Origin: Bubalus kerabau
Lineage: Eukaryota > Chordata > Mammalia > Artiodactyla > Bovidae
Direction of reading: 5' to 3'
DNA: 64,000 nt
NCBI RefSeq assembly: GCF_029407905.1
Contig: NC_073643.1
Span: 29,912,001 to 29,976,000, forward strand
Positions 22,490 through 34,531 of the stretch are shown piece by piece (within the stretch, counting starts at the first letter, position 1; every line of letters begins with the position of its first letter). The notes under the pieces were generated by a model, which was not told the DNA's origin, searched no databases, and saw only the letters and a program-made list of their open reading frames with translations. The position numbers and the translations under genes were made by a program.

Positions 22490-22502
22490 GTTAATCATTA
22501 AC
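22490..22502. promoter_or_regulatory. HNF1-type binding site (exact palindrome)
   Basis: GTTAATCATTAAC matches the dimeric HNF1A/HNF1B consensus GTTAATNATTAAC at every position. A match this long is expected about once per several million bases by chance (12 fixed positions, ignoring composition). It lies in repeat-poor DNA. Occupancy is inference. Confidence 0.5.
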
Positions 22503-22629
22503 CCGGGCCTGAGCGTCTGCTGCCCCGTGTATTCAGAATTAGTTTATCATTACCTCTAACTACTGCCTTTTATGGTTCCGAAGCGCTTCTATGAAATCCC
22601 TTATCACCACCAAGCCTAATCTTCATTAA

Positions 22630-22643
22630 CTTGCAGGGGGCAG
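22630..22643 (+). promoter_or_regulatory. CTCF-like core (weaker)
   Basis: cttgcagggggcag fits the AGGGGGCAG half of the CTCF core CCASYAGRKGGCRS, with two mismatches in the upstream half. Confidence 0.3.
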
Positions 22644-24948
22644 CGCTCTGATATTTCTGAGCTGGACCAGAGTAAGCAGTTTATGGCCAGTTGAAGAATT
22701 TTTCATCACAACTGCTTAAAAAACAGAGAGAAAGAAAACGGGAAAAAAGAAAACAAATATCAGCTCGCTCATTGCAGTCTTTGGTCCATGCTTAGAAGTT
22801 CTTATTCTCGTGACCTACTTTTCCACTTAACTCTTGATAACCCCGGGCTTCTTTGTTTTCTTTTTGACTTTGGAGAACTAGGTTAGTGGGGAAAGTCAGG
22901 GTTCCCTGGCAGGCAGGCTGGGTTCAGAGCCCTTGGCTGGCACCTCCTCAGAGCCCCATCTCAGCGCCCCTCTGCTTCCTGTGTCAGCTCAGCTCCTGGC
23001 AGATCCCCTGCCTGGAACCAGCCCTTGTAGCTTTCACAAATGGTCTCAGGGCTCCAGTCATTCCCGGGGGACACACAGCATCTCTACACTGCTCAGAAGA
23101 AGTCCAGTATTTTTTCCTTTCCTCCCTGATCCTTCCCTCTTTGTGTGTCTAAATGGGTGTGTTCCGTGACATGGCCATTTTTCTGATTTTCAAAGTATAT
23201 ATTACAATAAATGAAATCTATACATGTTTACGTACAAGGTGAAAAATTTGGAAGAGTCTAAATTTAAAAATAGCTTTCAAAAATCTAATTTTCATGAAGA
23301 AAGCTGAGCTACTTTTCATTTTAGTGTCTAAAAAGAGGTTTTTAAAACATTTTAAAGGGTTCAACATGCAAGTATGAATGTTTGGCTGTGGGGCCTGTGG
23401 TGTGATTCTACTCTATAGCTGGAGGTTTAATAATCAATTATATTAAAGCTTTTCTGTAAGTCTCTAACAGGGTTTGTCTGGGTCTTATTTACTGTAATAA
23501 GCACATTAAGGAAACGGGTTTAATTTATATTTCAATTCAGTATTTTTTTCATGATTGTCAAAAACAAACCTGATTTGGGCTTTAATGATGGCGGGAATTG
23601 TCTGCACCTCCCCCTCCCAAAAAAAAAAACCCTGAAATTTCCTTATGATGTCATTAAACGCCTTCCTTTGGGTTTTATGCTTCTAGGATATTGTCCATGT
23701 AAATATATGCAATGTGAAAAGAATGTGGACAACTAGTAGCGTGTATGTTTTAGCCTCCTGAACCGAGGGTTTATGAAATTGGTTGAAGAGTGTTTTATTG
23801 AAAGAAGACAAATATTTATGAACAATTCAGAATCATCTGTTTTGAAATGTAAAGTGCGGGCCGAGGGCGCGAGAGTTAGTTCCAGGTGTTTCCTGTCTGC
23901 ATTTGGAATGGTTTGCTGCTGCTTAGCTCTCCTAGCTTTTTCATAAGAAGTGAAGAATCACGCAGTTTCCCTGCTAATGCCTGGATGGTGGAAAGCACTC
24001 CCAGGAACAGACTTGATTTAATGAGCATAAAGCCGTCTTGAGACGTATATGTAGAAGTATATTCTGATCTATTACACTTGTCACTTGATTTAAAAAACAA
24101 CAAATTTGCTTACGACAGGAGTGTGTTCACTCCTGCAAGTATGTAGGGTCTAGGTCTGAAACACGTTCTTACTCATCAAGGGTTTACTTTCTGGTGGCCC
24201 CAGCTTCTGTGTTGTTAACCACCCCTGGTTTCTATGAAATAGAAATATTATGTATTCGCCCAGACAGTTGGAAGCCGTTCGTGTAAATATCTGCCGTTGT
24301 GATTTAACTGTCAGCCCCAAAAGGCCCCAGCTCCGGAGGGCTCCTTTTAAGACCGAGCACAATGAGATGTCTGTTTTAGATGCGGCCGCCAAGCCTGGGT
24401 CCAAATACTACACGGATTTGTTTTCCATGTGCCAGCAGAATTACTTTTTTTTTTTTTTAACATCCCCTGCTTTGTGTACTAAAGCTGCAGACGGGACTTG
24501 AGGGCAGTGTGAAACACTGCTGTTTTCTCCTTCCATCCCCCATCTGCCCCAGGCCCGGGATTTCAGGATGAGACGTGCGGCAAAGCCAGTGCCTCTAGGA
24601 GCTCTTGGAACATGAGAGTGGAAACTCACTCCACAAAGGCAGTCCAAAGACACAGGCAGGACTGAGCGTGGGATCCAACCAGATTCACCCAACTGAAAGC
24701 CAGCTCTGGGGGCCGCTGGCTGTAGAAGGGGGTCCAGGGATGCCCAGGGCTGGGCTGGGCTGGGGTGGGGTGGTTTGGAAAGGACTGTTTTTCTGGCACA
24801 GACAAGAAAGGAGAGAAGAATAGTCCCTACTTCAGCTCTTCTTTTCTGCATCGTAGACTTCATTCTCCCAAATGGCGGGCGTCCATGAGACCACAGAGTC
24901 AAAAGCCTTGCTTATTTGGTTTTTCATGAAGGGCAAGGGATGGGTGAG

Positions 24949-25163
24949 GGCTTCCAGAGTGGCTCAGTGGTAACGAATCTGCCTGCCAGTGCAGAAGACA
25001 TGGGTTCAATCCCAGGATCAGGAAGATCCCCTGGAAAAGGAAATAGCAACCCACTACAGTATTCTTGCCTGGGAAATCCCATGAGCAGAGGAGCCTGGTG
25101 GCTATAGCCCATCGGGTCACAAACAGTCAGACATGACTGAGCAACTGAGCAGCAGCAGCAAGA
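24949..25163 (+). mobile_element. Bov-tA SINE
   Basis: Complete sense copy: tRNA-Glu-like head ggcttccagagtggctcagt with the B-box region gggttcaatcccagg, body gaagatcccctgg .. ttgcctgggaaatcccatg, and an (agc)n tail. Target duplication gatgggtgag / gattggtgag at 24939-24948 and 25164-25173. Confidence 0.92.
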
Positions 25164-25173
25164 GATTGGTGAG

Positions 25174-25480
25174 AAATAGAGAAAAGCACAAAGGAGAAAT
25201 TCAGTCATCTGGACTCCTGCTGCCTAAAAGTAGCCCCATTTGGCACACCTGCTTTCTGAGTTTTTTTCTTTCCTCTTTTTTATAAAATATATCGAGCATA
25301 TCTGAATACACTTTCCTTCACATTCTCATGTTAAAATTGCAGAATGATATATATACATCTAAAGCCTTCTTTGGATTCAACCTCTCTTCACTTCCAAATC
25401 TCTTCCCAGTGCAGAGGGCAATCCCTGCTGTGATTTTGATATGTGTTCCTTCTGTCTTTATTTTCTGCCTCTGGGTCTTT
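25174..25480. other. Single-copy sequence
   Basis: Short AT-rich interval; nothing recognised. Confidence 0.35.
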
Positions 25481-25484
25481 TACT

Positions 25485-26000
25485 CTGTATATTTTTGTGT
25501 CTTTCTAAAAACATTTTATTAACTTGTATACATAAAAGTCTAAATATAATAAGTGTATATGTTAAAAGTACATATATAATGAATTTACAATTCAGTTTTC
25601 ACAAACTGACACACCTATATAGCCATTTACCCAGATTCGGAAACAACATTCTTGACACTACCTGTGTCTCTGCCAGTCATTATTCCTCAGCACCGCAGGG
25701 GTGACCATTATTCTCACACCTAACAGGTCATCTTTGCCTGCTTTTGTGGTTTTTTGTTGTTCTTTTTTTTTTAATTGGAGTATGGTTTAGACTGCCCTCT
25801 GGTTCAGGTCTCTTCCCCAGCCTAGAGCACACTTCATCCATTCCCCTTTGATTGGATATCAAGGTTGTTTGCCATTTTGGTTTCGTGTTTTGGCTTTTGC
25901 AAGCAGTACTGCTGTGAGCTTCCTTAAACAGTTGTCCTCATGCATGCATGCTGGCATTTCTTCCGTGGTAGAGATCTAGGAACAGAGTTACGGGCTTCTG
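25485..26000 (-). repeat. Old L1 3'UTR remnant, antisense
   Basis: aaactgacacacctatatag .. ggaaacaacattcttgacac .. gggtgaccattattctcaca .. ggtcatctttgcctgctttt keeps the order of an antisense old L1 3'UTR. A short ttaattggagtatgg piece near 25772 is a second fragment. Confidence 0.55.
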
Positions 26001-27736
26001 GGCAAGACCGGACTTTACACATTATAGGCAGAAGCACTAACTTCATGTCCCTGCTAAGTCCATTTATGATAGTCGTGCTTGATTTCTAGCCAGTGGATTA
26101 ATTGACACGAAAGTAGAATGAAAGAGACAGACAGAATGGAGTAGGGATGCTACAGAATCCTCAGGCTCGGTGATTTACCATGCTACTGGAACGTCTTTCA
26201 GGGATTTTCTGATCATCAAAATGCTTGCCTCTGATAGGAAACATTTGGTGGAAGGCGTCTCTGCCCCACCTCTGCCCCCCAAGTGTACAACACCTGAATC
26301 AGTCATGGTGGAAGAAACAAATGGCTTTTTGTTGTTGCTGCTGCTGCTTTAAAGATAATCTGTTGTTTTCAAAACATTTGCAACTATTGCTTTCAAAGAA
26401 TGGGTGGCGGGAGGCCCTGGTTTTCCCAGGTGGAAACATGTGCAGCGGGTTTTTACAGACATCACGGGGAAGTGCCACCCCAGACAAGGGCTCGAGGCAG
26501 GAAGTTGTCTGTTTGGTATTTACTCAGGCGTCTTCTGGCAAAAAATGATTATTCAATCAGAGCGGAAAGTGGCAGCTTACAATCGCTGAGGTGGTGACGG
26601 AAGAGGCTCCTTTTCCTCCCCAAACCCTGAGACTCCAATAGAAGATCAAATTTTGGCACGACTCTCCCAATGAAACACGTCTGCCCTCCAGGGCTCAAAG
26701 CCTCGTTTCGCAGTAAATTAATCAATACTGACGGATGTCCCTCTGAGCCCATAGCACTGGGAGGGCCAGAAGGGACATTAGCCAGCATCTTGTTCAACCC
26801 CTTGGATATTACAGAGGAGGAAACTGAGGCCCAGGAAGGGAGATGGTCAGACTAGCTCACTCATGTTGGAGAAATTGGGGCGGGGGACAGCACTGCAGAG
26901 GATCAGCTCGTCTGCCTGCCAGGGGCGGGGACCACCTCCTGGCCCTGAGGTTCTGCGTCCTCCAAAACCTCACCAGCGTCGGCCATATGGTCGGTGTTCA
27001 GCGAATATGTCACCTATCCTCTGCACACCCCATGCTGGGGTGGCTGGTTTCCAACCAGCATATGAAGGCGAAGTCACTTCCTCACAGGAGTCTTGGGAAA
27101 TCAGAAAGGAAAAGTCAAATGCATAAAAAATGTAAACAGTGGAGTAAGCCTGCCTGTTTTTAAAATTACTGTTTATATCTTGCCTCCTTCCACAAAGGAT
27201 TTGAAGCAGCTTATGAGCGTAAGCACCAATAGCAGGGCCCTCACTCGGCACTAAGGAACTAATTGCCATGTGAGGCTTACAGATAACAAACGCCAAAGGG
27301 CCGGGGGGTGGGTGAAATTGTCCTTTCCTCTAAAGAACGTTTGTTTGTAGGACTGCCTGTATAAACGACAGTCGTAATATATAAATAGAACCTCAAAGGG
27401 ACACTAGAGGCTCTGTTGCCAGAGGTTTATTTGTTTATTTTGCCTTTTGGAGGAGGAAGCCTTGGGATGGCTGCAGAAGTAGGGGAGAGAAAAAACATTT
27501 ATTCTCAAACTTAAATTTTGTGTGCCATATGCTTTCTCAGATTTCTAGCACAAAGCCGTTTATGCTAACATTTCCAGAGATGTTAAAAAGAAAAACCTTG
27601 CTTATATTTATAATCAACATTTAAAAGAGACCTTACCTTGGAGCTAGTTCCACTCAAATGACTAATGTTGGAAATTAGCTTTCTTTTCCTAAGGCTAGAA
27701 AGCTATTCATGCCAAGTTCGCCCCCTAGTGGTGCCA
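26001..27736. other. Repeat-poor single-copy block
   Basis: Contains a (ttgctg)n run at 26330-26350, a short antisense MIR piece at 26800-26850 (ggaggaaactgaggcccagg) and a strong CTCF-like core at its right edge. No exon recognised. Confidence 0.45.
27719..27731 (-). promoter_or_regulatory. CTCF core motif, full consensus match
   Basis: The minus strand reads CCACTAGGGGGCG, matching CCASYAGRKGGCR at every position. It lies a few bases outside a Bov-tA insertion (duplication from 27737), so it is not SINE-derived. Binding is inference. Confidence 0.5.
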
Positions 27737-27747
27737 TGGGTTATTGA

Positions 27748-28362
27748 CGTATGTGCATGAGTGCTAAGTCCTTTCCGTTCTGTTCAGTTCAGTCACTCAG
27801 TCGTGTCTGACTCTTTGCGACCCCATGGACTGCAGCACACCAGGCCTCCCTGTCCATTACCAACTTCCAGAGTTTACTCAAACTCATGTCCATTGAGTCA
27901 GTGATGCCATCCAACTATCTCATCCTGTGTCGTCCCCTTCTCCTTCCATGTTCAATCTTCCCCAGCATCAGGGTCTTTTCCAATGAGTCAGTTCTCCGCA
28001 TCAGGTGGCCAAAGTATTGGAGTTTCAGCTTCAACATCAGTCCTTTCAATGAATATTCAGGACTGATTTCCTTTAGGATGGGCTGGTTGGATCTCCTTGC
28101 CATCCAAGGGACTCTGGAGAGTCTTTTCCAACACCACAGTTCAAAAACAAAAGTCCTTTCAGTCGTCTCCCATTCTTTGCGACCCCATGGGCTGTAGCCC
28201 ACCAGGCTCCTCTGTCTATGAGATTCTCCAGGCAAGAATACTGGAGTGGGTAGCCACTTCCTCCTGGAGTGGGTAGCCAGGGGATCTTCCTGATCCAGGG
28301 ATCAAACCCACATCTCTATGCCTCCTGCATTGGCAAGCAGGTTCTTGACCACTAGCACCACC
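27748..28362 (-). mobile_element. Bov-tA SINE, antisense, split by a BovB
   Basis: Target duplication tgggttattga at 27737-27747 and 28363-28373. The SINE tail lies at 27748-27775 and its body and tRNA-like head at 28151-28362; a BovB occupies the gap. Within the body, ctggagtgggtagcca occurs twice (28240-28255, 28265-28280), a local duplication. Confidence 0.88.
27776..28150 (-). mobile_element. BovB 3' end, antisense, nested in Bov-tA
   Basis: Reverse tail gttctgttcagttcag, then about 360 bp of antisense BovB 3' coding sequence. Target duplication aagtcctttc at 27766-27775 and 28151-28160; that sequence belongs to the Bov-tA, so the SINE came first. Confidence 0.9.
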
Positions 28363-28373
28363 TGGGTTATTGA

Positions 28374-28866
28374 TGGTCTCATTGAAAGACAGCTGACAAA
28401 ACTGGTTCATGTTGGAAGCACCACCATTAGCTTCTTGGGTTGCTCAGAGGTGAAACTGGCCACCACAATAATATGCATGGAGCAACTGATTGGCTTTTCT
28501 TCTTTCATCCCCACAGTTTTTCTTTTACTTCTGTGCTGTCCCCTGAGTTGTAGAGATGATGCAAGGCTGATATTATGCACAAAGCTCTGATAACTAAAGA
28601 GGGAGGCCTTCCATGGCAAGTACTCTGTCCAAGGCCACGTGATGGGAGGAACTGTTTGGAGGTGACCAAGGTTCAGCTGGGATGTCCAGCGTGTGGAGGA
28701 GGAGCGGTGTTTTTCAAGCAAGTTTCACCGATAGCTAGATCCATTGTTGAGAAAGGGGAATGGGGCTGGCAGTAGCTGCATTTTAATGGCAAAATTTTGT
28801 TGAAGTGTGATCTAAGATCACTAATGCCTGAGACCTCCATGCTGCGTACAGTTTTAGAGATTGGCT
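28374..28866. other. Single-copy sequence
   Basis: A 104-codon minus frame (28407-28721) has no recognisable motif. Nothing supported. Confidence 0.35.
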
Positions 28867-28873
28867 AAGGCTC

Positions 28874-30532
28874 AATAAAGGACAGAAGTGGTATGTACCT
28901 AACAGAAGCAGAAGATATTAAGAAGAGGTGGCAAGAATACACAGAAGAACTGTACAAAAAAGATCTTCGTGACCCAGATAATCACGATGGTGTGATCACT
29001 GACCTAGAGCCAGACATCCTGGAATGTGAAGTCAAGTGGGCCTTAGAAAGCATCACTACGAACAAAGCTAGTGGAGGTGATGGGATTCCAGTTGAGCAAT
29101 TTCAAATCCTGAAAGATGATGCTGTGAAAGTGCTGCACTCAATATGCCAGCAAATTTGGAAAACTCAGCAGTGGCCACAGGACTGGAAAAGGTCAGTTTT
29201 CATTCCAATCCTAAAGAAAGGCAATGCCAAAGAATGCTCAAACGACCGCACAATTGCACTCATCTCACATGCTAGTAAAGTCATGCTCAAAATTCTCCAA
29301 GCCAGGCTTTAGCAATATGTGAACCGTGAACTTCCTGATGTTCAAGCTGGTTTTAGAAAAGGCAGAGGAACCCGAGACCAAATTGCCAACATCCGCTGGA
29401 TCATGGAAAAAGCAAGAGAGTTCCGGAAAAACATCTATTTCTGATTTATTGACTATGCCAAAGCCTTTGACTGTGTGGATCACAATAAACTGTGGAAAAT
29501 TCTGAAAGAGATAGGAATACCAGACCACCTGATCTGCCTCTTGAGAAATTTGTATGCAGGTCAGGAAGCAACAGTTAGAACTGGACATGGAACAACAGAC
29601 TGGTTCCAAATAGGAAAAGGAGTACGTCGAGGCTGTATATTGTCACCCTGCTTATTTAACTTATATGCAGAGTACATCATGAGAAACGCTGAACTGGAAG
29701 AAGCACAAGCTGGAATCAAGATTACTGGGAGAAATATTGATAACCTCAGATATGCAGATGACACCACCCTTATGGCAGAAAGTGAAGAGGAACTCAAAAG
29801 CCTCTTGATGAAAGTGAAAGTGGAGAGTGAAAAAGTTGGCTTAAAGCTCAACATTCAGAAAATGAAAATCATGGCATCCGGTCCCATCACTTCATGGGAA
29901 ATAGATGGGGAAAGAGTGGAAACAGTGTCAGACTTTATTTTTCTGGGTTCCAAAATCACTGCACATGGTGACTGCAGCCATGAAATTAAAAGACGCTTAC
30001 TCCTTCGAAGGAAAGTTATGACCAACCTAGATAGAATATTCAAAAGCAGAGACATTACTTTGCCAACAAAGGTTCGTCTAATCAAGGTTATGGTTTTTCC
30101 TGTGGTCATGTATGGATGTGAGAGTTGGACTGTGAAGAAGGCTGAGCGCCGAAGAATTGATGCTTTTGAACTGTGGTGTTGGAGAAGAGTCTTGAGAACC
30201 CCTTGGACTGCAAGGAGATCCAACCAGTCCATTATGAAGATCAGCCCTGGATGTTCTTTGAAAGGAATGATGCTAAAGCGGAAACTCCAGTACTTTGGCC
30301 ACCTCATGCAAAGAGTTGACTCATTGGAAAAGATTCTGATGGTGGGAGGGATTGGGGACAGGAGGAGAAGGGGATGACAGAGGATGAGATGGCTGGATGA
30401 CATCACTGACTTGATGGACGTGAGTCTGGGTGAACTCCGGGAGTTGGTGATGGACAGGGAGGCCTGGCGTGCTGCGATTCATGGGGTTGCAAAGAGTCGG
30501 ACATGACTGAGCGACTGAACTGAACTGAACTG
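28874..30532 (+). mobile_element. BovB (RTE) LINE, 1.66-kb 5'-truncated copy
   Basis: Begins just 5' of the RT (aataaaggacagaagtggta, equivalent to 8275-8294 of the other large copy) and ends with the CTGAA-type tail. Probable 7-bp target duplication aaggctc at 28867-28873 and 30533-30539. Confidence 0.92.
28876..30506 (+). pseudogene. BovB reverse transcriptase ORF, three stops, motif C intact
   Basis: One frame carries the RT and C-terminal region with three stops: TAG 29310-29312 (CAG to TAG), TGA 29442-29444 (TGC to TGA, just before motif A), and TGA 30375-30377 (CGA to TGA). Motif A FIDYAKAFD follows the second stop with its Asp at 29451-29453. Motif C is YADD with the Asp at 29757-29759, unlike the YAND copy. 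Motif B reads GVRRG instead of GVRQG, and the conserved SNYRT has become SNDRT. The endonuclease is absent through truncation. Inactive. Confidence 0.9.
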
Positions 30533-30539
30533 AAGGCTC

Positions 30540-32034
30540 CATTTAAATCCATCTTTCCTTTGCCAAATGTTCACCTGCCGATAGTGATTTTCTCATTTGG
30601 CTGATTCTAATTAGACCCGACCTTATGAAACTCCATCACTTTACCAAGTTGCTGAAGTAATACAGTCTTGTTTCATAAAGCATCAGGAGAAACCAAGAGT
30701 GAGAAGGTGTTGCCTGTCATCTGATGATGCTAGAATAAAGCTATTACTCTTACTTTATGCCTTATTTGTATTTTATGGTGTGGGTGTGTCTTAGGAATAT
30801 GTGTGATAGAAAGTGAGAATAAAAATGGATGTTTACACACTCATACACACACACAGGTTTTTTTTAAAAGAGATCATGTGTTTCCTGGGGTCCTATAGCT
30901 ATTTTTTTTTCCACTTAGCACCGTATTGTACGCAGTAAACTTTGTGTCATTTTTATTTCTTGGCCTCAGCACTTTTACTGGCTGTGAAGTTTTCCACATG
31001 TGGCTGTACTGTAGTTGTGTTTACATATCGTCATGTTTACTATTATAAGCATTGCTGGACTGATGATTCTTATGTAGAAACCATTATATCCATTTATATA
31101 TTTGTCTTAAGTTTTTCTAGGATGGCATGTTTGTGCCACTATGAATATCTCCTTGGAAAGGGAGAGATATTAGATATTAGAAAGGTGGGGACTACTGGTT
31201 TCCCACAGATGGTATCTGAGCAGCTCTTTAACCTGCCCTCTCACTCGTACTGGGTGATTTTAGTCTTTGCTATGGGATAAGTAAAAAATAGCACTTCATT
31301 ATTTAAATTAGTACTTGTTTTATATCTAATTGGGTTGGACCTCATTTCATTTACTCATTAGCTAGTCATATTTCCTCTTTGGTGTAAGCCTTGTTGCCTT
31401 CCCTGGGTGTTGCTTGGGGTGTTCATGTTTTACCTTATTGATGTAGAAAAGCTTCATTTATATTAGAGTTAGCAACATTTGCATCTTTGTTGCAGACAGG
31501 CATTCCCATTTATTTGTGTTTTTGTTTGTTTGTTTGTTTGCCTCTTCCTGAGGTTTGAGAGCTACAAATAAACAACCTTTGGTTAATTTTTTAAAAAGTT
31601 TATTAAGTTATATAGTAAATAAGTAAATAATGCATAAGATTTCAGCCTTCAAAGAATTGATAAATGTCATTAACTATCTTTCACAAGATGGACAGTTAGA
31701 AAATTGTGGTATTTGGGCTGATAGGGCTGCTGGTTCTTCAGTGGAGCATGTTTCTTCTGATGTGGTTATTATTGCTACCCAGTGCATCATAGTGCAGTTC
31801 CATTAAAACTGCCACCAAGAAACCTAACAGTGAAGAAAGTTGCATGAATTAAATTCTATGGCTTTTAGTTCTGAGCCAAATTTGATGCCTTGAATCCCAA
31901 ATCAAAGTCTGGAACTTTAAGGGATTGGGTTTATAAGAAGAGTGTGGTCAGAGAGGACTTCCCACCAAAAATGCCCAAAATGATTATTCATGGGAAACCA
32001 CATACATAAAATGGCACTGTGTGTGGAAGTATAG
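30540..32034. other. Single-copy sequence with simple repeats
   Basis: CA-rich stretch at 30836-30857 and (GTTT)n at 31517-31542. The interval 30870-31140 is AT-rich with a possible old LINE character but no landmark I trust. A 112-codon frame (30942-31280) lacks known motifs. Confidence 0.4.
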
Positions 32035-32044
32035 CTTAGCTCTT

Positions 32045-32353
32045 TAAAAAAAAAAAAAGATATATGTATGTATTTTTGGCTGGGTCTTTGTTGCTGGGTG
32101 GGCTTTTTTCTAATTGCGGCGAGTGGGGCTACTCTCTAGGTGTGGTGCGCGGGCTTCTCGTTGCAGAGCGTGGACTCTCGTGTATGGGCTCAGTGGTTGA
32201 GTTCCCAGGTTCTAGAGCACAGGCGCAATAGTGTGTCATGCGTGGGTTTAGTTGCTGCGCAGCGTGTGGGGATCTTCCTGGATCAGGGATCGAACCCTTG
32301 TCTCCTGCATTGGCAGGCAGATTCTTTACCATTGAGCCACCGGGAAACTCGGA
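32045..32353 (-). mobile_element. CHR-type tRNA-Glu SINE, antisense
   Basis: Reverse A-tail as an A/T-rich left end, a body with gtggtgcgcgggcttctcg, and a tRNA-like head ending with tgagccaccgggaaactc; B-box region tcagggatcgaaccct. Target duplication cttagctctt at 32035-32044 and 32354-32363. Confidence 0.9.
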
Positions 32354-32363
32354 CTTAGCTCTT

Positions 32364-34330
32364 AACCTGCAGTTCTATGGTTTCATACTCGTCTATTCTG
32401 CACTGCCCCTCTGAGGGGTGGCTCTCTCTTAGAATAGGCACGCATTTGGCTCTACATCAACAACTTGACAGACTTCCCAACAGCAGGAGCACTTGTTGAA
32501 TCTGATGCGAAAACTGTCCTTTCTAGTTCTAAAGCATGGTTATATAAGAACATGGTGGTTTGGTTTTTTATCCCCATGCTTATTTGAAAGAATTTTCCAG
32601 AAAGTCGTTTTGTGTGCTTCTCTCCCCACCCCCACATATCAATCGATCATATTGTTCATTGATATCTGAACAGTTATTTTAATGCATGTTCATAAGTGAT
32701 ACTAACACAGTTACCTTTACATATAACATCTCATGACTCACATGACCTACTTAACATGTACTTTGGAGATGGGAAGAGTGGTTTGTAATTCCTGTGAGTT
32801 GTTGAGTCAGAGCATTACTTCATTTCTTGGAAATGAAGCACTCAGAAGATGGAGTCACTGTGAAATATGTCAGATCTCTATCTACAATCTCCCGTGAGTT
32901 ATGATTTGGCACAAACTGCCCTGGTCCATAATGGCTGCCCAAGAAAGAGTGTTCAGGTTCACACCAGGCCTGAAGTGTGCCCTCCTCGCTAGTGTGGCTG
33001 AGATGTTGACTCCAGAAAAATAACATCCTCTATTTGGGCCCAGGAAAGTTGTCATGGAGATGGAAATCTTCCTGGTACCATGAAAACCTTGCTTGTCATC
33101 TGACTTGAGCCCCATGTTTGCACAGGTGGTTCTCCTAGCTGAGACGGGCCAAATGAAAACAACTATCTTCTTCCTGAATGGTTCCTTTATGTGTTCAAAA
33201 AAATCTGTTTCCTTTCTTTAGCCCCTCAACTAATGACCCATTATCAGCTAATTAAATCACATGTAAATTTTATATGAGTTCCTTTGTTACACAGCACTTG
33301 CCAGCTAACCCCATATTCTTATGTGTTTAACCGTATAACTGTTTTAATTAATGGTGAGAATGAGGCGAGTTGGGAGATGATCTGGAACAAAGAATGTACC
33401 CATGAAAGACAGATAAGCATGCATATCCAAGAGTGTAATATTAATTTCCATTTCATAACGGAAGCTATTGTAAATAATGCTGCTGTGAACACTGGGGTAT
33501 GTACATCTTTTTGATGTGTGAATAAATGAAGGTCTAGTATGCGTATCGTGGCTGTGGGATGCCATATTTGCATCTCTCTTCTCCTTGGAAAAGGAATAAC
33601 ACAGCTGGGATTTCAGTTTCCCTGAGTTGTGTTTCAGATGGCAAGGTCGTCTACGTAATACAAAAACGCATCTGTGTGAGCTTGCTTCCACCCGCCGTGG
33701 TTCCTTGCCTCTGTGTCAGAGAGCACAGCTTGATCTGTGTGTAAGCTTAGTATAAAAAGCTTTAATTGGAGGTTTTTAATTTCAGTTTCCTATGCCTTTC
33801 TGCCCCAAAGAAGTTCAAAGGGTTTTTACCAAGTTTCTTGAGACACATTCATGGTTGCACTGAGACAGTTCAGCTCAGACACAATAGATGCTGTGTTATA
33901 TTTTTGGAAATGTATTCTGTCATTTAAGACTTTGCAAAGTGCATGGGGAAAAGCCTTAGATGATGTCCTCTATAATCAGAAACTACCAAACTAAGTAAAA
34001 GAAGGATTTTTTTTCATTGTTCATTAGCTGGGGCTGAGTAGACAGTAATGGGAATAATATTTAGAATAAAACATTACAGATAAGGGATTGATTTAAAATG
34101 AAGAAATTGGTTTTTTTCAAGTCTGGTATTTAAACTATGAAATCATACTTCCTTGCGGTTTTAAAATAAAGAATTTTCCATGTGTAATGTTAAATTTGGT
34201 TATGCATTTCCTGATGTGTAACTTATAAATGAAAGTCACAGCAGATTTATGACCTCAGGAGAATCTTCAAAGTAAATAATGGACCACTTCAACATTTGCT
34301 TGTAAATGTAGCACCTAATTGAAAAAGATT
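32364..34330. other. Single-copy sequence with a small L1 piece
   Basis: ctattgtaaataatgctgct .. gtgaacactggggtatgtac (33467-33504) is an antisense L1 3' remnant. Other frames up to 115 codons (33344-33691 minus) show no domain. Confidence 0.4.
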
Positions 34331-34336
34331 TTTGAA

Positions 34337-34531
34337 AGGCCTTCCCTTGTGGCTCAGCTATTAAAGAATCTACCTACAATGCAGGAGACCTGGGTTTGAT
34401 CTCTGGGTTGGGAAAATCCCCTGGAGAAGGGAACGGCTACCCACTCCAGTATCTAGCCTGGATAATTCGATGAACTGTATAGTCCATGGGGTCGCAAAGA
34501 GTCGGACACGACTGAGTGACTTTCACTTCGA
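34337..34531 (+). mobile_element. Bov-tA SINE
   Basis: tRNA-like head ggccttcccttgtggctcag, B-box region gggtttgatctctggg, body gggaaaatcccctgg .. gtcggacacgactgag. Diverged; no confident target duplication. Confidence 0.85.

Larger units (their letters stand above)
21217..24938. other. Repeat-poor single-copy block (3.7 kb)
   Basis: The longest stretch in the left half without a recognisable ruminant repeat. It contains an exact HNF1-type palindrome, a CTCF-like core, and T-run 24444-24457. Frames up to 153 codons (24441-24902, minus) are compositionally driven (P, R, S-rich, ending in a poly-K from the T-run) and show no domain. No exon could be supported. Confidence 0.5.

Noticed and set aside
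24441..24902. 153-codon minus-strand frame in the repeat-poor block
   Set aside because: Ends in poly-K from a T-run, has no domain, and overlaps frames on the other strand; GC-rich chance frame.
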